This document shows, one piece after another, positions 43,863 to 52,312 of a DNA stretch of 64,000 nt. The position numbers and the translations under genes are program-made. This stretch comes from Halomonas sp. SpR8 (GTDB lineage: Bacteria; Pseudomonadota; Gammaproteobacteria; Pseudomonadales; Halomonadaceae): the NCBI RefSeq assembly GCF_031010195.1, contig NZ_JAUAMC010000001.1, forward strand, positions 1 to 64,000, read 5' to 3'. Each line of letters opens with the position of its first letter. The stretch's first letter is position 1. The notes under the pieces were generated by a model. That model was not told where the DNA came from, searched no databases, and saw only the letters and a program-made list of their open reading frames with translations.

Positions 43863-43899
43863 GGGCCTACGTTGAGAGATCAAGCGTAGGCCCTTTTTT
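43863..43899 (+). terminator. Rho-independent terminator between converging genes
   Basis: A 9-base stem GGGCCTACG / CGTAGGCCC is followed by TTTTTT. It serves the small membrane protein gene; on the opposite strand the yghU stop is 10 bases away but no T-run is available in that direction. Confidence 0.88.
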
Positions 43900-43908
43900 G
43901 GTGACTAC

Positions 43909-44781
43909 TTATTCACTATCAGTCAGTTTGTCCTGAGTGCGAAGCTCAAAGTCGCTGGCGTCGTGGCGTTCATGCAACTGCTCGTGTGGCTCCCCAAAGG
44001 AGCGGTTAACCATGCGACCACGTTTGACTGCAGGGCGCTCATCAATCTCCTCGGTCCAGCGCAAAACGTTCTTATAAGTGTGGGCCTCTAAGAACTCTGC
44101 CGCTTCGTAAACGCGGTTTTTTACCAGCGCACCGTACCAGGGGTGAATCGCCATATCGGCAATGGTGTACTCATCACCCGCCATAAAGCGGTTTTCCGCC
44201 AGATGGCGGTCGAGGACATCAAGTTGCCGCTTTACTTCCATGGTGTAGCGGTCAATCGGATACTGATACTTCTCCGGCGCGTAAGCGTAAAAGTGTCCGA
44301 AGCCGCCGCCCAACATCGGTGCGCTACCCATTTGCCAGAATAACCATGAGAGACATTCGGTGCGTTTTGCCGAGTCGCTGGGTAAGAAAGCGTTAAACTT
44401 TTCAGCCAAATAGAGCAGGATGGCGCCAGACTCAAATACTCGCTGAGGAGGAGTAGTGGAGTGATCCATTAACGCGGGAATTTTGGAGTTGGGGTTCACC
44501 TCGACAAAACCACTGCCGAATTGGTCGCCCTCGCCAATTTGAATTAAAAAAGCGTCGTACTCAGCGCCCTGAATCCCTTTTTCCAGCAGCTCTTCAAGCA
44601 TCACGGTGACTTTGACGCCGTTGGGAGTGGCCAGTGAGTAGAGCTGGAGAGGGTGTTTGCCCACAGGCAATGTTTTGTCATGGGTGGGGCCTGCAATGGG
44701 GCGGTTGATATTGGCAAATTTACCGCCATTACCAGGTTCCCATTTCCAAATGGTAGGGGGTGTGTAGGTGTTATTGCTCAT
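43909..44781 (-). CDS. yghU: Glutathione-dependent disulfide-bond oxidoreductase YghU
   Basis: A 290-residue Nu-class GST-like protein. The long N-terminal arm YTPPTIWKWEPGNGGKFANI and LYSLATPNGVKVTVMLEELL are the YghU signature; the second domain contains LFWQMGSAPMLGGGFGHFYAYAP. YghU relatives bind two glutathiones and reduce disulfide compounds. It is encoded alone, convergent with the small membrane protein. The C-terminal tail is acidic. Confidence 0.92.
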   Translation of the reverse strand: MSNNTYTPPTIWKWEPGNGGKFANINRPIAGPTHDKTLPVGKHPLQLYSLATPNGVKVTVMLEELLEKGIQGAEYDAFLIQIGEGDQFGSGFVEVNPNSKIPALMDHSTTPPQRVFESGAILLYLAEKFNAFLPSDSAKRTECLSWLFWQMGSAPMLGGGFGHFYAYAPEKYQYPIDRYTMEVKRQLDVLDRHLAENRFMAGDEYTIADMAIHPWYGALVKNRVYEAAEFLEAHTYKNVLRWTEEIDERPAVKRGRMVNRSFGEPHEQLHERHDASDFELRTQDKLTDSE

Positions 44782-44940
44782 TGTTTCCTCGCTATAAACC
44801 GGTTATCGGTAGCTGCTGGGTACAGGAATGAATATATATTTGCCGCTATTGTTAAGTTATGGGGGTGATGAAATGTGGCTACAAGGGTAGGCTGGTAATT
44901 AGCCTGTTAATAAGTAATCTATTTTCAAAGGGTGTGGCGG

Positions 44941-45636
44941 ATGCGTGTAATTGGACTACTAGGCGGCATGAGCTGGGAATCTACCCAAGGCTACTACCGG
45001 GCTTTAAACGAAGGCGTTAAAGCGGCGCTGGGCGGTTTTCATTCGGCCAAAATCGTCATAATCAGCGTCGATTTCGCAGAGATTGAAGCGCTACAGCAGC
45101 AGGGGGATTGGCAGGCAGCCGGTGATCTGCTGGCCAGTGCCGCCCAAAATGTCGAGTGCGCGGGCGCTGAGTGTTTGCTGATTGCCACTAATACCATGCA
45201 TAAAGTGGCGCCTGCTATTGAGCAAGCCATTACGATTCCGCTACTGCATATTGCCGACGCCACCGCTGAGCAACTTAAGTTAGATGGCATTACGCGTGTC
45301 GGCTTATTAGGTACCCGTTTTACTATGGAGCAGGACTTTTACACTAGCCGGTTAGAAGAGCATTTTGGCATTGAAGTCGTGGTGCCAGGGCCTGTTGAGC
45401 GCGAAGTCATTCACCGAGTGATTTTCGACGAGCTTTGCCAAGGCCGGGTCGAAGAGGCATCTCGTCAGCGCTACCTTAAGATCATCGATTCACTTTATGC
45501 GCAAGGCGCTCAGGCGGTGATTTTAGGCTGTACCGAAATTGCCATGCTGGTGAGTCAACGTGATACCGTGGTGCCGCTATATGACACCACCGCGCTGCAT
45601 GCACAGAAGGCGGTGGCGTGGTCTTTAGCTGAGTGA
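44941..45636 (+). CDS. Aspartate/glutamate racemase family protein (YgeA-like)
   Basis: A 231-residue cofactor-independent racemase. IGLLGGMSWESTQGYYRALNE opens the protein; the first catalytic position is Thr in ATNTMHK and the second is Cys in LGCTEIAML. The Thr/Cys pair, rather than Cys/Cys, resembles the L-aspartate/glutamate-specific racemase YgeA. AAGGGTG precedes the ATG at 44941; the GTG nine bases earlier is less likely. It converges with ohr, one base between the stop codons. Confidence 0.88.
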   Translation: MRVIGLLGGMSWESTQGYYRALNEGVKAALGGFHSAKIVIISVDFAEIEALQQQGDWQAAGDLLASAAQNVECAGAECLLIATNTMHKVAPAIEQAITIPLLHIADATAEQLKLDGITRVGLLGTRFTMEQDFYTSRLEEHFGIEVVVPGPVEREVIHRVIFDELCQGRVEEASRQRYLKIIDSLYAQGAQAVILGCTEIAMLVSQRDTVVPLYDTTALHAQKAVAWSLAE

Positions 45637-45637
45637 T

Positions 45638-46072
45638 TTATACCAGCGTCAGCGTGACGTTGATATTGCCACGGGTGGCATTGGAGTAGGGGCAAACGAT
45701 GTGAGCTTTATCGACCAACTGCTGGGCGACGGATTGCTCCAGGCCGGGCAGGCTGATTTTTAACTCAACTTCAATGCCGAAGCCGGTAGGAATCGCACCG
45801 ATACCTACATGACCATCAATTTTGGTCTCTTGGGGCAGCTTCACTTTTTCCTGGCTCGCAACGTGCTTTAATGCGCCTAGAAAGCAGGCAGAGTAGCCAG
45901 CCGCGAAGAGCTGCTCGGGATTGGTACCATCACCGCCAGCGCCACCCAGCTCTTTCGGCGTGCTGAGTTTGACATCCAACGCGCCATCCGACGATTGGGC
46001 TTGGCCTTCACGGCCACCTGTGGCAGTGGCGTGAGCGCGATAAACAACTTTTTCGATAGTGGTCGTGGTCAT
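45638..46072 (-). CDS. ohr: Organic hydroperoxide resistance protein Ohr
   Basis: A 144-residue OsmC/Ohr thiol peroxidase. The reactive and resolving cysteines are Cys63 in [10 protein letters not shown] and Cys127 in [12 protein letters not shown]. It reduces organic and fatty-acid hydroperoxides with lipoyl-thiol donors. AGGAG precedes the ATG. It lies downstream of ohrR on the same strand, which is the usual regulatory pairing. Confidence 0.96.
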   Translation of the reverse strand: MTTTTIEKVVYRAHATATGGREGQAQSSDGALDVKLSTPKELGGAGGDGTNPEQLFAAGYSACFLGALKHVASQEKVKLPQETKIDGHVGIGAIPTGFGIEVELKISLPGLEQSVAQQLVDKAHIVCPYSNATRGNINVTLTLV

Positions 46073-46093
46073 TTTAAATCTCCTGTCTGAATT

Positions 46094-46106
46094 GTTAATT
46101 TTTAAC
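46094..46106. promoter_or_regulatory. Candidate OhrR operator upstream of ohr
   Basis: GTTAA-TTT-TTAAC is a short perfect dyad in the 118-base ohr-ohrR gap, 22 bases before the ohr start, where repression would be effective. OhrR binds AT-rich dyads; the link is inferred from position. Confidence 0.35.
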
Positions 46107-46190
46107 CTGCTGCTTTAAGTTAGCGCAGCTTTATTTTGTGCGCAAGATAAATAATCAATTAATATCGACTCTTGACCGAAAAGCGAAGGG

Positions 46191-46634
46191 TCATTGATTT
46201 TTTTGTAAGCTATCGCGCAGCTTCACCAAATCTTCTTTCAATACGGTCAGTGCCTCGATTGACTGTTCGCTCGCATGCACCACGCAGCTAGGAATATGGT
46301 AAGCCTGCTCGCGCAGGGCTTTACCCCTTTCTGTGAGATAAAGCTCTACCACGCGCTCATCTTGATGGCTGCGTTTGCGATCCAGTAGCTTGTCGGCTTC
46401 AAGGCGCTTAAGCAGCGGGGTTAGTGAACCTGGATCAGTTAGTAAACGCTTACTCATTGACCCTACGGTGATGCCGTCGCTTTGCCATAGTACTAGCATG
46501 GCAAGGTATTGCGGGTAAGTAAGCCCTAGCTCTTTTAGTAGCGGCTTATAGATCTTTGTCATCATTAACGAAGTTGAATAGAGCGCAAAGCAAAGCTGAT
46601 GATCGAGTTCTAATTCGCTGCAAGATGGTTGCAC
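46191..46634 (-). CDS. ohrR: MarR-family peroxide-sensing repressor OhrR
   Basis: A 147-residue MarR-type winged-helix repressor. The conserved sensing cysteine is Cys15 in LDHQLCFALYS, and a second cysteine at Cys117 (HIPSCVV) matches the two-Cys type that forms an intersubunit disulfide. The DNA-binding helix region is TVGSMSKRLLTDPGSLTPLLKRLE. Oxidation should release repression of ohr immediately downstream. Confidence 0.93.
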   Translation of the reverse strand: MQPSCSELELDHQLCFALYSTSLMMTKIYKPLLKELGLTYPQYLAMLVLWQSDGITVGSMSKRLLTDPGSLTPLLKRLEADKLLDRKRSHQDERVVELYLTERGKALREQAYHIPSCVVHASEQSIEALTVLKEDLVKLRDSLQKNQ

Positions 46635-46727
46635 AAGTAGGGGTGCTCCGAACCGTGGTATTTAAGGTTAGTGTTCACATTCAGTATTTACATTAATGTA
46701 GCGTGATGCCGCGCCAGTGGCTAGATC

Positions 46728-46813
46728 TAGACGTTGGTCGTAAGTTGGCAGTTTTGTTTTGACACGCCCACGGCAGGTCGATAGCCTTTGCTTATTCAAT
46801 GTTACCGGTAACA
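46728..46813 (+). promoter_or_regulatory. Promoter and GntR operator of the TRAP-gluconokinase operon
   Basis: TTGACA at 46759-46764, a 17-base spacer and TAGCCT at 46782-46787 form a promoter. The palindrome TGTTACCGGTAACA at 46800-46813 lies just downstream and matches the E. coli GntR operator core. A 36-base block upstream of and into the -35 (46728-46763) recurs with only four mismatches at 50597-50632. The GntR encoded at 54349-55344 is the expected repressor. Confidence 0.85.
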
Positions 46814-46868
46814 ATTTGCCGGTCTTTAAGTTCGCTATAAACAACAACGAATATTTGGAGATAACGCT

Positions 46869-47942
46869 ATGACTGCTATTTGGCGCAACACGCTTACCTT
46901 GGTGGGTGCTACCACTTTGACGTTAGGCATGGCTCACGCACAGAGCCCTGAATTGTCTGATCCGCCTGAGATTGAAGGTGAGGTGGTGGGCGACCACGGT
47001 TCGCATACGCTACGTATGGGCATCGGCCTTGCAGAAAGCTCGCCTCAGTTCCTCTCAAGTAAATACTTTGGTGAGATTTTGGAGCAGCGCACCGACGGCC
47101 GTATTACCGTCAACGTTTTTCCTAACAGCCAGCTAGGCGACGATGTACAGATGCTGGAAATGCTGCAAACCGGCACGCTGGATATGACCTATCCATCTAG
47201 CTCCGCAACGACCGGTTACGTAGAGGAACTGGCGGCGTTTGACCTGCCGTTCCTACTGCCCAGCCGTAAAGCCGCCATCGCTGTGATGCAGAGCGAAGTG
47301 GCCCAGGGCATGCTGGACGCCTTTGAAGGCACTGGCCTGAAAGCCCTCGCTTTCTCTGAAAATGGCTATCGTCAGCTCTCTAACAGCGCTCGCCCGGTGG
47401 CTAGCCCCGAGGATGTAGCGGGTCTGGACGTGCGCGGTCTCAGCGTTCGCACCATGGAAAACCCTGTTCACTTAGCTATTTGGGAAGCATTAGGCGCCAA
47501 TCCAACACCGATGGCATTTGGTGAGCTATTCTCTGCTATGGAGCAGGGTGTTGTAGATGGTCAGGAAAACCCCTGGAGCACCATTCTGACGTCTAACTTC
47601 AACGAAGTGCAGGATTACGGCACCGAAACGCGCCACGTCTACACGCCGTTTATCATGATGCTTTCCGAGCGTACCTGGGATCGTATGGCGCCCGAGTATC
47701 AAGAGTTAGTGCTTGAGGCTGCGCGCCAGTCTGCCGATTACGAAATCCAGCTATCCGCTGAATACGATGACTGGTCACGCGACCAACTGGCCGAGCGAGG
47801 AATGGAAATTACGCGTCTGGATGATGAGCAGTTAGCTGCTTTCCAAGACGCCGTTCAGCCGGTTTATGAAGAGTGGGCGCCGCGCATTGGTGAAGACCTG
47901 ATCGCCGACATTCAGCAAATTGTTGAAGACAGCAGCAACTAA
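46869..47942 (+). CDS. TRAP transporter periplasmic binding protein (DctP family)
   Basis: A 357-residue binding protein with a signal peptide ending near GMAHAQSPE, followed by an acidic linker of about 25 residues. DctP motifs: NVFPNSQLGDDVQMLEML, LDVRGLSVRTMENPVH (with the carboxylate-binding Arg) and FGELFSAMEQGVVDGQENPW. It captures an acidic sugar or related carboxylate. The GntR operator upstream and the gluconokinase gene downstream strongly suggest gluconate or a similar sugar acid. Confidence 0.92.
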   Translation: MTAIWRNTLTLVGATTLTLGMAHAQSPELSDPPEIEGEVVGDHGSHTLRMGIGLAESSPQFLSSKYFGEILEQRTDGRITVNVFPNSQLGDDVQMLEMLQTGTLDMTYPSSSATTGYVEELAAFDLPFLLPSRKAAIAVMQSEVAQGMLDAFEGTGLKALAFSENGYRQLSNSARPVASPEDVAGLDVRGLSVRTMENPVHLAIWEALGANPTPMAFGELFSAMEQGVVDGQENPWSTILTSNFNEVQDYGTETRHVYTPFIMMLSERTWDRMAPEYQELVLEAARQSADYEIQLSAEYDDWSRDQLAERGMEITRLDDEQLAAFQDAVQPVYEEWAPRIGEDLIADIQQIVEDSSN

Positions 47943-47966
47943 ACCTCACGTTTAGCGCACTATCGG

Positions 47967-47990
47967 CGGGCAGGCCAGTGTGTCTGCCCG
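47967..47990 (+). terminator. Stem-loop after the TRAP binding-protein gene
   Basis: A 7-base CGGGCAG / CTGCCCG stem sits in the 71-base gap before dctQ. No T-run follows, so it is better read as a 3' mRNA-stabilising hairpin or weak attenuator favouring the binding protein. Confidence 0.45.
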
Positions 47991-48013
47991 GCGTGTCAGT
48001 GCCAGGAGTTCCC

Positions 48014-48607
48014 ATGCCTCTCTCCTCTACACCCCCAACTGCATCGATACCGCTTGAAGATCCATCGGTGTATCTTGACGACCCTAACCGCAAACAGCTG
48101 GAAATCGATACCGATGCCCCTCAAGGCCCGGCGGTTTTCCGCTGGCTCACCCTGGGTATGGAGTATCTGATCGGCGCTATCTTAGTAGCGTTGATTGTGT
48201 CCGTTTCCTGCAACGTGGTGGGGCGCGCGCTGTTTAATCATTCGCTGCCGTGGGCCGATGAGCTGGCGCGCATGCTGTTTATCTGGCTGGTGTTTATCGG
48301 TGCCGCCGCCGCGTTTTCACGCTATGAGCACATTGCTGTTGATGCCTTAGTGCGCCGCCTGCCGATGCGCTTAGCGCATATGCTTTATCTACTCCAGCAC
48401 CTGATTATTACCGGCCTGATGGGAGTAATGATGTGGGGCGGCTATCAAGTACTAACTCGGTCTAGCGGGCGTTCAGCGATTATGGGAGTGCCGTTAAGCG
48501 TGTTAAGCCTCTCGCTGGTGCTGTGCGTTACTTTTATTGCAGCGGTAGCGATTTGGCGGATGTGGGTCAGCCTCAGCGTTATTCGCCAACCTGAGCGGGA
48601 GCACTGA
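48014..48607 (+). CDS. TRAP transporter small permease (DctQ family)
   Basis: A 197-residue membrane protein with four hydrophobic segments after a cytoplasmic head of about 50 residues. NVVGRALFNHSLPWADELARMLFIWLVFIG is the DctQ hallmark region (shown here only as the ladder GRALFNHSLPWADELAR). AGGAG precedes the ATG at 48014. It works with the large permease encoded 2 bases downstream. Confidence 0.92.
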   Translation: MPLSSTPPTASIPLEDPSVYLDDPNRKQLEIDTDAPQGPAVFRWLTLGMEYLIGAILVALIVSVSCNVVGRALFNHSLPWADELARMLFIWLVFIGAAAAFSRYEHIAVDALVRRLPMRLAHMLYLLQHLIITGLMGVMMWGGYQVLTRSSGRSAIMGVPLSVLSLSLVLCVTFIAAVAIWRMWVSLSVIRQPEREH

Positions 48608-48609
48608 TC

Positions 48610-49890
48610 ATGCTATGGATTTTTCTAGCCATTTTAATGGTCTCCATTGTTATTGGCCTGCCCATTGCCTTTGGTTTAGGCGTGGCGGCACTAGTGATGG
48701 CGGTACTCTCTGATATACCGCTATCGATCATGATCGAGCAGTCGATTCGCGGGGTGAACAGCTTTCCGCTGCTGGCGATTCCGTTCTTTATTTTAGTCGG
48801 TGAGGTGATGAGCAATGGCGGCATCGCGCGCCGCTTGATGGAGCTAGCGGGTGCGTTAGTGGGCTTTATGCGTGGTGGATTGGGGCAGGTTGCTATTACC
48901 GGCTCGATGTTTTTCGGCGGCATCAGTGGTTCGGCCGTCGCCGATACCGCCGCTACCGGTGCAATGATGATTCCCTCAATGAAAGAGCAGGGCTATACCG
49001 CGGCCAATGCAACGGCGATTAATACCGTGTCATCGGTGATCGGGATTATTATTCCACCGTCAATCCCGCTGATTCTATACGGCATCGTTACGGAAACCTC
49101 GATTAGCCGCCTGTTTATCGCCGGTATTATTCCGGGGCTATTGATTGGCTTTGCGCTGATGGTGACCACCTATATTTTGGCCAAAAAAGATGGCGGCGGT
49201 GTGCGTAAGTTCAACTGGGAGCGTCTTTGGAAAGCCTTCAAAGCTGCCTGGCTTGCGCTGGTGCTACCGGTGATTGTGATTGGCGGTATTATTGGCGGCG
49301 TGTTTACCGCTACCGAAGCTGCGGTGGCAGCACTGCTTTACTCGCTGGCTATTTCGCTAGTGGTATATCGTGAATTTAAGCTCAAAGAACTGGGCGGCAT
49401 GTTGATTCGTACCGCGCGCTTGACCGGTATGGTCATGATGCTGCTGGCGTTTGCAACGGTGATTGCCTGGTTCTTGACCATCAATATGGTGCCGCAGACG
49501 CTGGTTAGTCAGGTGAAAGCGATTACTGAAGACCCCTTTTTGCTGCTGCTGATTGTTGCCTGTTTGCTACTGCTAGTAGGGTTTGTAATGGACTTAACCC
49601 CGGCGATGGTCATCATGGCGCCGATGCTGGCCCCCATTGTGACATCGGTGGGCGTTGATGCCGCCTACTTTGGCGTATTAATGGCGTTTGTGTTGGGCAT
49701 TGGGTTATTAACGCCGCCGGTGGGCACCTGCCTTTACGTCGGTTGCGGCGTAGGTAAGGTCTCTATGGAGTCACTGGTCAGAGCAATGCTGCCTTACTAC
49801 GCAGCACTGCTAGTGGTGCTGGTGGTCTTGATTGCCTTCCCTGGCATCGTTACCTGGCTGCCTGACTTGACCGCCGTGCGTGGCAATTAA
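48610..49890 (+). CDS. TRAP transporter large permease (DctM family)
   Basis: A 426-residue protein with about 12 membrane segments. GSMFFGGISGSAVADTAATG, PPSIPLILYGIVTETSI and the late LTPPVGTCLYVGCGVGK are DctM hallmarks. It is the sodium-coupled transport channel of the TRAP system. It follows dctQ directly and precedes gntK by 17 bases, so transport and phosphorylation of the substrate are encoded together. Confidence 0.95.
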   Translation: MLWIFLAILMVSIVIGLPIAFGLGVAALVMAVLSDIPLSIMIEQSIRGVNSFPLLAIPFFILVGEVMSNGGIARRLMELAGALVGFMRGGLGQVAITGSMFFGGISGSAVADTAATGAMMIPSMKEQGYTAANATAINTVSSVIGIIIPPSIPLILYGIVTETSISRLFIAGIIPGLLIGFALMVTTYILAKKDGGGVRKFNWERLWKAFKAAWLALVLPVIVIGGIIGGVFTATEAAVAALLYSLAISLVVYREFKLKELGGMLIRTARLTGMVMMLLAFATVIAWFLTINMVPQTLVSQVKAITEDPFLLLLIVACLLLLVGFVMDLTPAMVIMAPMLAPIVTSVGVDAAYFGVLMAFVLGIGLLTPPVGTCLYVGCGVGKVSMESLVRAMLPYYAALLVVLVVLIAFPGIVTWLPDLTAVRGN

Positions 49891-49907
49891 TTAATAGGAG
49901 AGCCTCT

Positions 49908-50420
49908 GTGAAGAACCTCTCGCAGCGTATTTTGGTAATGGGCGTGTCTGGCTCGGGTAAGTCGTATATCGGTCAACTGCTGGCCGCAGAGGTCGGCGCG
50001 ACGTTTATCGATGGCGACGATCATCACTCGCCTGCCAATGTGGCAAAGATGGCCAGCGGCACGCCGCTTAACGACGATGACCGGCGCGAGTGGCTGGATA
50101 CCTTGTCGGCGTTATTTGCGCAGTATCGGAGCCGGGATGAGTCACTGGTGATTGCCTGTTCGGGGCTTAAAAAGCGTTACCGTGATCGGCTTCGCCAGGG
50201 TGATCCGGCGCTGCAGATTCTCTATTTAGAGGGCAGTCAAGCGCTGTTGCAGCAACGCCTGGAAACCCGTGCAGGCCACTTCTTTAAAGGCGATTCCATG
50301 TTGGCCAGCCAATTGGCCGATCTGGAACCGCCCGGTGAAGAAGAGGCCTTTAACGCCTCTATTACTCTGTCGCCGCAGGAAATCGTTAATCAATTTGCTG
50401 CCACGCTGACGAAGCCCTGA
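49908..50420 (+). CDS. gntK: Gluconokinase (GntK family), copy 1
   Basis: A 170-residue P-loop kinase. Walker A is MGVSGSGKSYIG; DGDDHHSPANVAKM, ACSGLKKRYRDRLR and GHFFKGDSMLASQLADLEPP are gluconokinase signatures. It phosphorylates gluconate to 6-phosphogluconate for the Entner-Doudoroff or pentose-phosphate pathway. The GTG start follows TAGGAG. A second, diverged copy lies at 53811-54338. Confidence 0.93.
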   Translation: MKNLSQRILVMGVSGSGKSYIGQLLAAEVGATFIDGDDHHSPANVAKMASGTPLNDDDRREWLDTLSALFAQYRSRDESLVIACSGLKKRYRDRLRQGDPALQILYLEGSQALLQQRLETRAGHFFKGDSMLASQLADLEPPGEEEAFNASITLSPQEIVNQFAATLTKP

Positions 50421-50467
50421 AGTACGCTACGTTAAGCCAAGTAATTAAAAGTAAGATTAAGCAATGG

Positions 50468-50540
50468 GAGGGACTTATTTCATATAAGATTTAATGCCTA
50501 TATCTGATATAAGGCATTAATTATTATGAACAAGTCCTTC
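50468..50540. repeat. Nested inverted repeat after gntK copy 1
   Basis: An inner 9-base perfect dyad (TTAATGCCT / AGGCATTAA, 50491-50520) lies inside an outer dyad GAGGGACTT (50468-50476) / AAGTCCTTC (50532-50540, one G-U pair). There is no T-run. It may be an mRNA end structure or a remnant of a small mobile element. The remaining bases of this 310-base gap before tctB hold the promoter described at 50597-50681 and no gene. Confidence 0.5.
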
Positions 50541-50596
50541 ACATATCGGAGTTATTTTCAAAAGCTAATTATATTCTCCAAAAGGCATCAATTTTT

Positions 50597-50681
50597 TAGA
50601 CATTGGTCGTAATTTGTCAGTTTTATTTTGACGCCCGCATCATTGGTAGATAGCCTTAATGTTATTAAAGTTACCGGTAAC
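50597..50681 (+). promoter_or_regulatory. Promoter and GntR operator of the TTT-gluconokinase operon
   Basis: TTGACG at 50628-50633, a 17-base spacer and TAGCCT at 50651-50656 match the first gluconate promoter in spacing and -10 sequence. The 12-base palindrome GTTACCGGTAAC lies at 50670-50681. The 36-base block ending in the -35 element is shared with 46728-46763. Both operons are therefore likely under one GntR. Confidence 0.85.
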
Positions 50682-50730
50682 ATTAGCGGTAATAAAAGTA
50701 ATCCATTGCTCCACTAACGCGTGTGCTCAA

Positions 50731-51219
50731 ATGCTATCAAACCTTATTCTCGGCGTAGTGATCTTACTTAGTTCGATTTTTTTCTACCTACAGGCGATTG
50801 ATTTGCCTGAGCGTTCAGCGCTTTTTCCGCATTTTATTTTGTGGGGAATGGCGATTGTGGGTGTGCTGTTAATTTTTCAGGCGTTGCTGGAAGTACGAAA
50901 AAAAGTTTCACAAGAAGGTTTGGTAAGCCGTCGTGAAGCGCGTGCTCAGTTAAACGATATTCTGATTTTTCAAGTGCTGGTGCCTGGTGGACTACTGCTA
51001 ATGGCATATGGATTATTGTTGTCCGTGGGGTTTTATCCAGCATCTGCTTTTTTGGTCTTTACTATCTACAGCTACCATGCTTATCGCATTGATGCCGCTA
51101 ATCTCAACAAGTCTATGTGGTTTCGCTCCATCGGCTTCGCGATAGCAGTCACACTCTTTATGTATCTCATTTTTACTTTATTGCTGGGCCTCCCAGCACC
51201 TTCCGGCGCACTCTTTTGA
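50731..51219 (+). CDS. Tripartite tricarboxylate transporter small subunit (TctB family)
   Basis: A 162-residue membrane protein with four hydrophobic segments, beginning MLSNLILGVVILLSSIFF. This size, topology and position next to TctC and TctA fit TctB, whose sequence is poorly conserved. The start at 50731 has no strong ribosome site; the longer frame would overlap the promoter and operator, so it is unlikely. Confidence 0.82.
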   Translation: MLSNLILGVVILLSSIFFYLQAIDLPERSALFPHFILWGMAIVGVLLIFQALLEVRKKVSQEGLVSRREARAQLNDILIFQVLVPGGLLLMAYGLLLSVGFYPASAFLVFTIYSYHAYRIDAANLNKSMWFRSIGFAIAVTLFMYLIFTLLLGLPAPSGALF

Positions 51220-51293
51220 TCAAGTACGCAAGCGCATTGAAAGAAGAGTAACGCCAATTTATTCACGTATGACAATTGCTCAAGGTGATAACA

Positions 51294-52250
51294 ATGAACG
51301 CTAAATTATCTTTTCTACTGAGTGCGCCGTTTTTACTAACGGCGGGCATAGCCCAGGCACAAGATTTTCCTACTAAAAACATTCAAATTATAGTGCCATA
51401 TAGCGCCGGCGGCGGAGGCGATACGGTTGCGCGTATTGTCGCTGATCGTTTGGGAGAAGAATTAGGCCAACAAATTAATGTCGTTAACCGCGAGGGTGCA
51501 GGTGGTGAGATCGGCATCGATGAGATTGCCCGTAGTGATGCTGACGGCTATACCCTGGGGGTATTTGGTTATCCTGATAACTTTGTCTTAGAGCACACAC
51601 GAGATACCAGTTTTACTTTTGATAGCCTCGACTATTTGGCTGCATTTGACGATATGCCGATGGGAGTATTTGCCTCGCCTAATAGCCAGCACAGTACTCT
51701 GGAAGAACTGGTGAGCTATGGTCAAGAAAATCCAGCCGAAATGATTATTGGCGAGTCTGGCGCTCTGGGCTTGCTCCACGCACTAGCCTTTGCTGAACGC
51801 TCCGATATGCAAATTACCCCCATTCGTTACTCCGGTGGTGGCGAGCTGATGAATGCTTTGTTAGGTAACCATATTGATTTAGCGTCGACATCTTCCATGA
51901 GCCATGATCCGATTGTTGATTCAAACGGCACGCCGATCGGTTTTGCAGCGGAAGAGCGTATGGAAATGTTTCCTGATGTGCCGACATTTAAAGAACAAGG
52001 CCTTGACCTTGTAATGGGGGTGTCTCGGGTGCTGGTTGCCCCTGAAGGGCTGCCTGACGACGTTCGTGAAGCACTTGTCACCGCATTGAACGAGATCAGT
52101 ACCGATGAAGCAATGATCGCTAACTTTGAAAACGCTAAAATTCCTTATCGTTATTTAGATGATAGTGCTGTTAATAAAATGTTGGAGCAATCCAATAGTG
52201 TCTTAATGCCTGTTATTGAAAATAATTTAGATAAAATTAACGGCAATTAA
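51294..52250 (+). CDS. Tripartite tricarboxylate transporter binding protein (TctC family)
   Basis: A 318-residue periplasmic binding protein with a signal peptide ending at GIAQAQDFP. The TctC opening QIIVPYSAGGGGDTVARIVAD and NREGAGGEIG block are diagnostic; these residues hold the carboxylate. AAGGTG precedes the ATG at 51294. By operator and kinase context the ligand may be gluconate or another sugar acid rather than citrate. Confidence 0.92.
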   Translation: MNAKLSFLLSAPFLLTAGIAQAQDFPTKNIQIIVPYSAGGGGDTVARIVADRLGEELGQQINVVNREGAGGEIGIDEIARSDADGYTLGVFGYPDNFVLEHTRDTSFTFDSLDYLAAFDDMPMGVFASPNSQHSTLEELVSYGQENPAEMIIGESGALGLLHALAFAERSDMQITPIRYSGGGELMNALLGNHIDLASTSSMSHDPIVDSNGTPIGFAAEERMEMFPDVPTFKEQGLDLVMGVSRVLVAPEGLPDDVREALVTALNEISTDEAMIANFENAKIPYRYLDDSAVNKMLEQSNSVLMPVIENNLDKINGN

Positions 52251-52262
52251 TGCCAGGTCATG

Positions 52263-52292
52263 ACCGGGGTTAATCACCCCGGTTTCATTTTG
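52263..52292 (+). terminator. Terminator/attenuator between tctC and tctA
   Basis: An 8-base stem ACCGGGGT / ACCCCGGT with a five-base loop is followed by TTCATTTT, 13 bases after the tctC stop. It lies inside the operon and probably limits expression of tctA relative to the binding protein. Confidence 0.7.
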
Positions 52293-52312
52293 CTATTACC
52301 CGAGTAGTGCCC

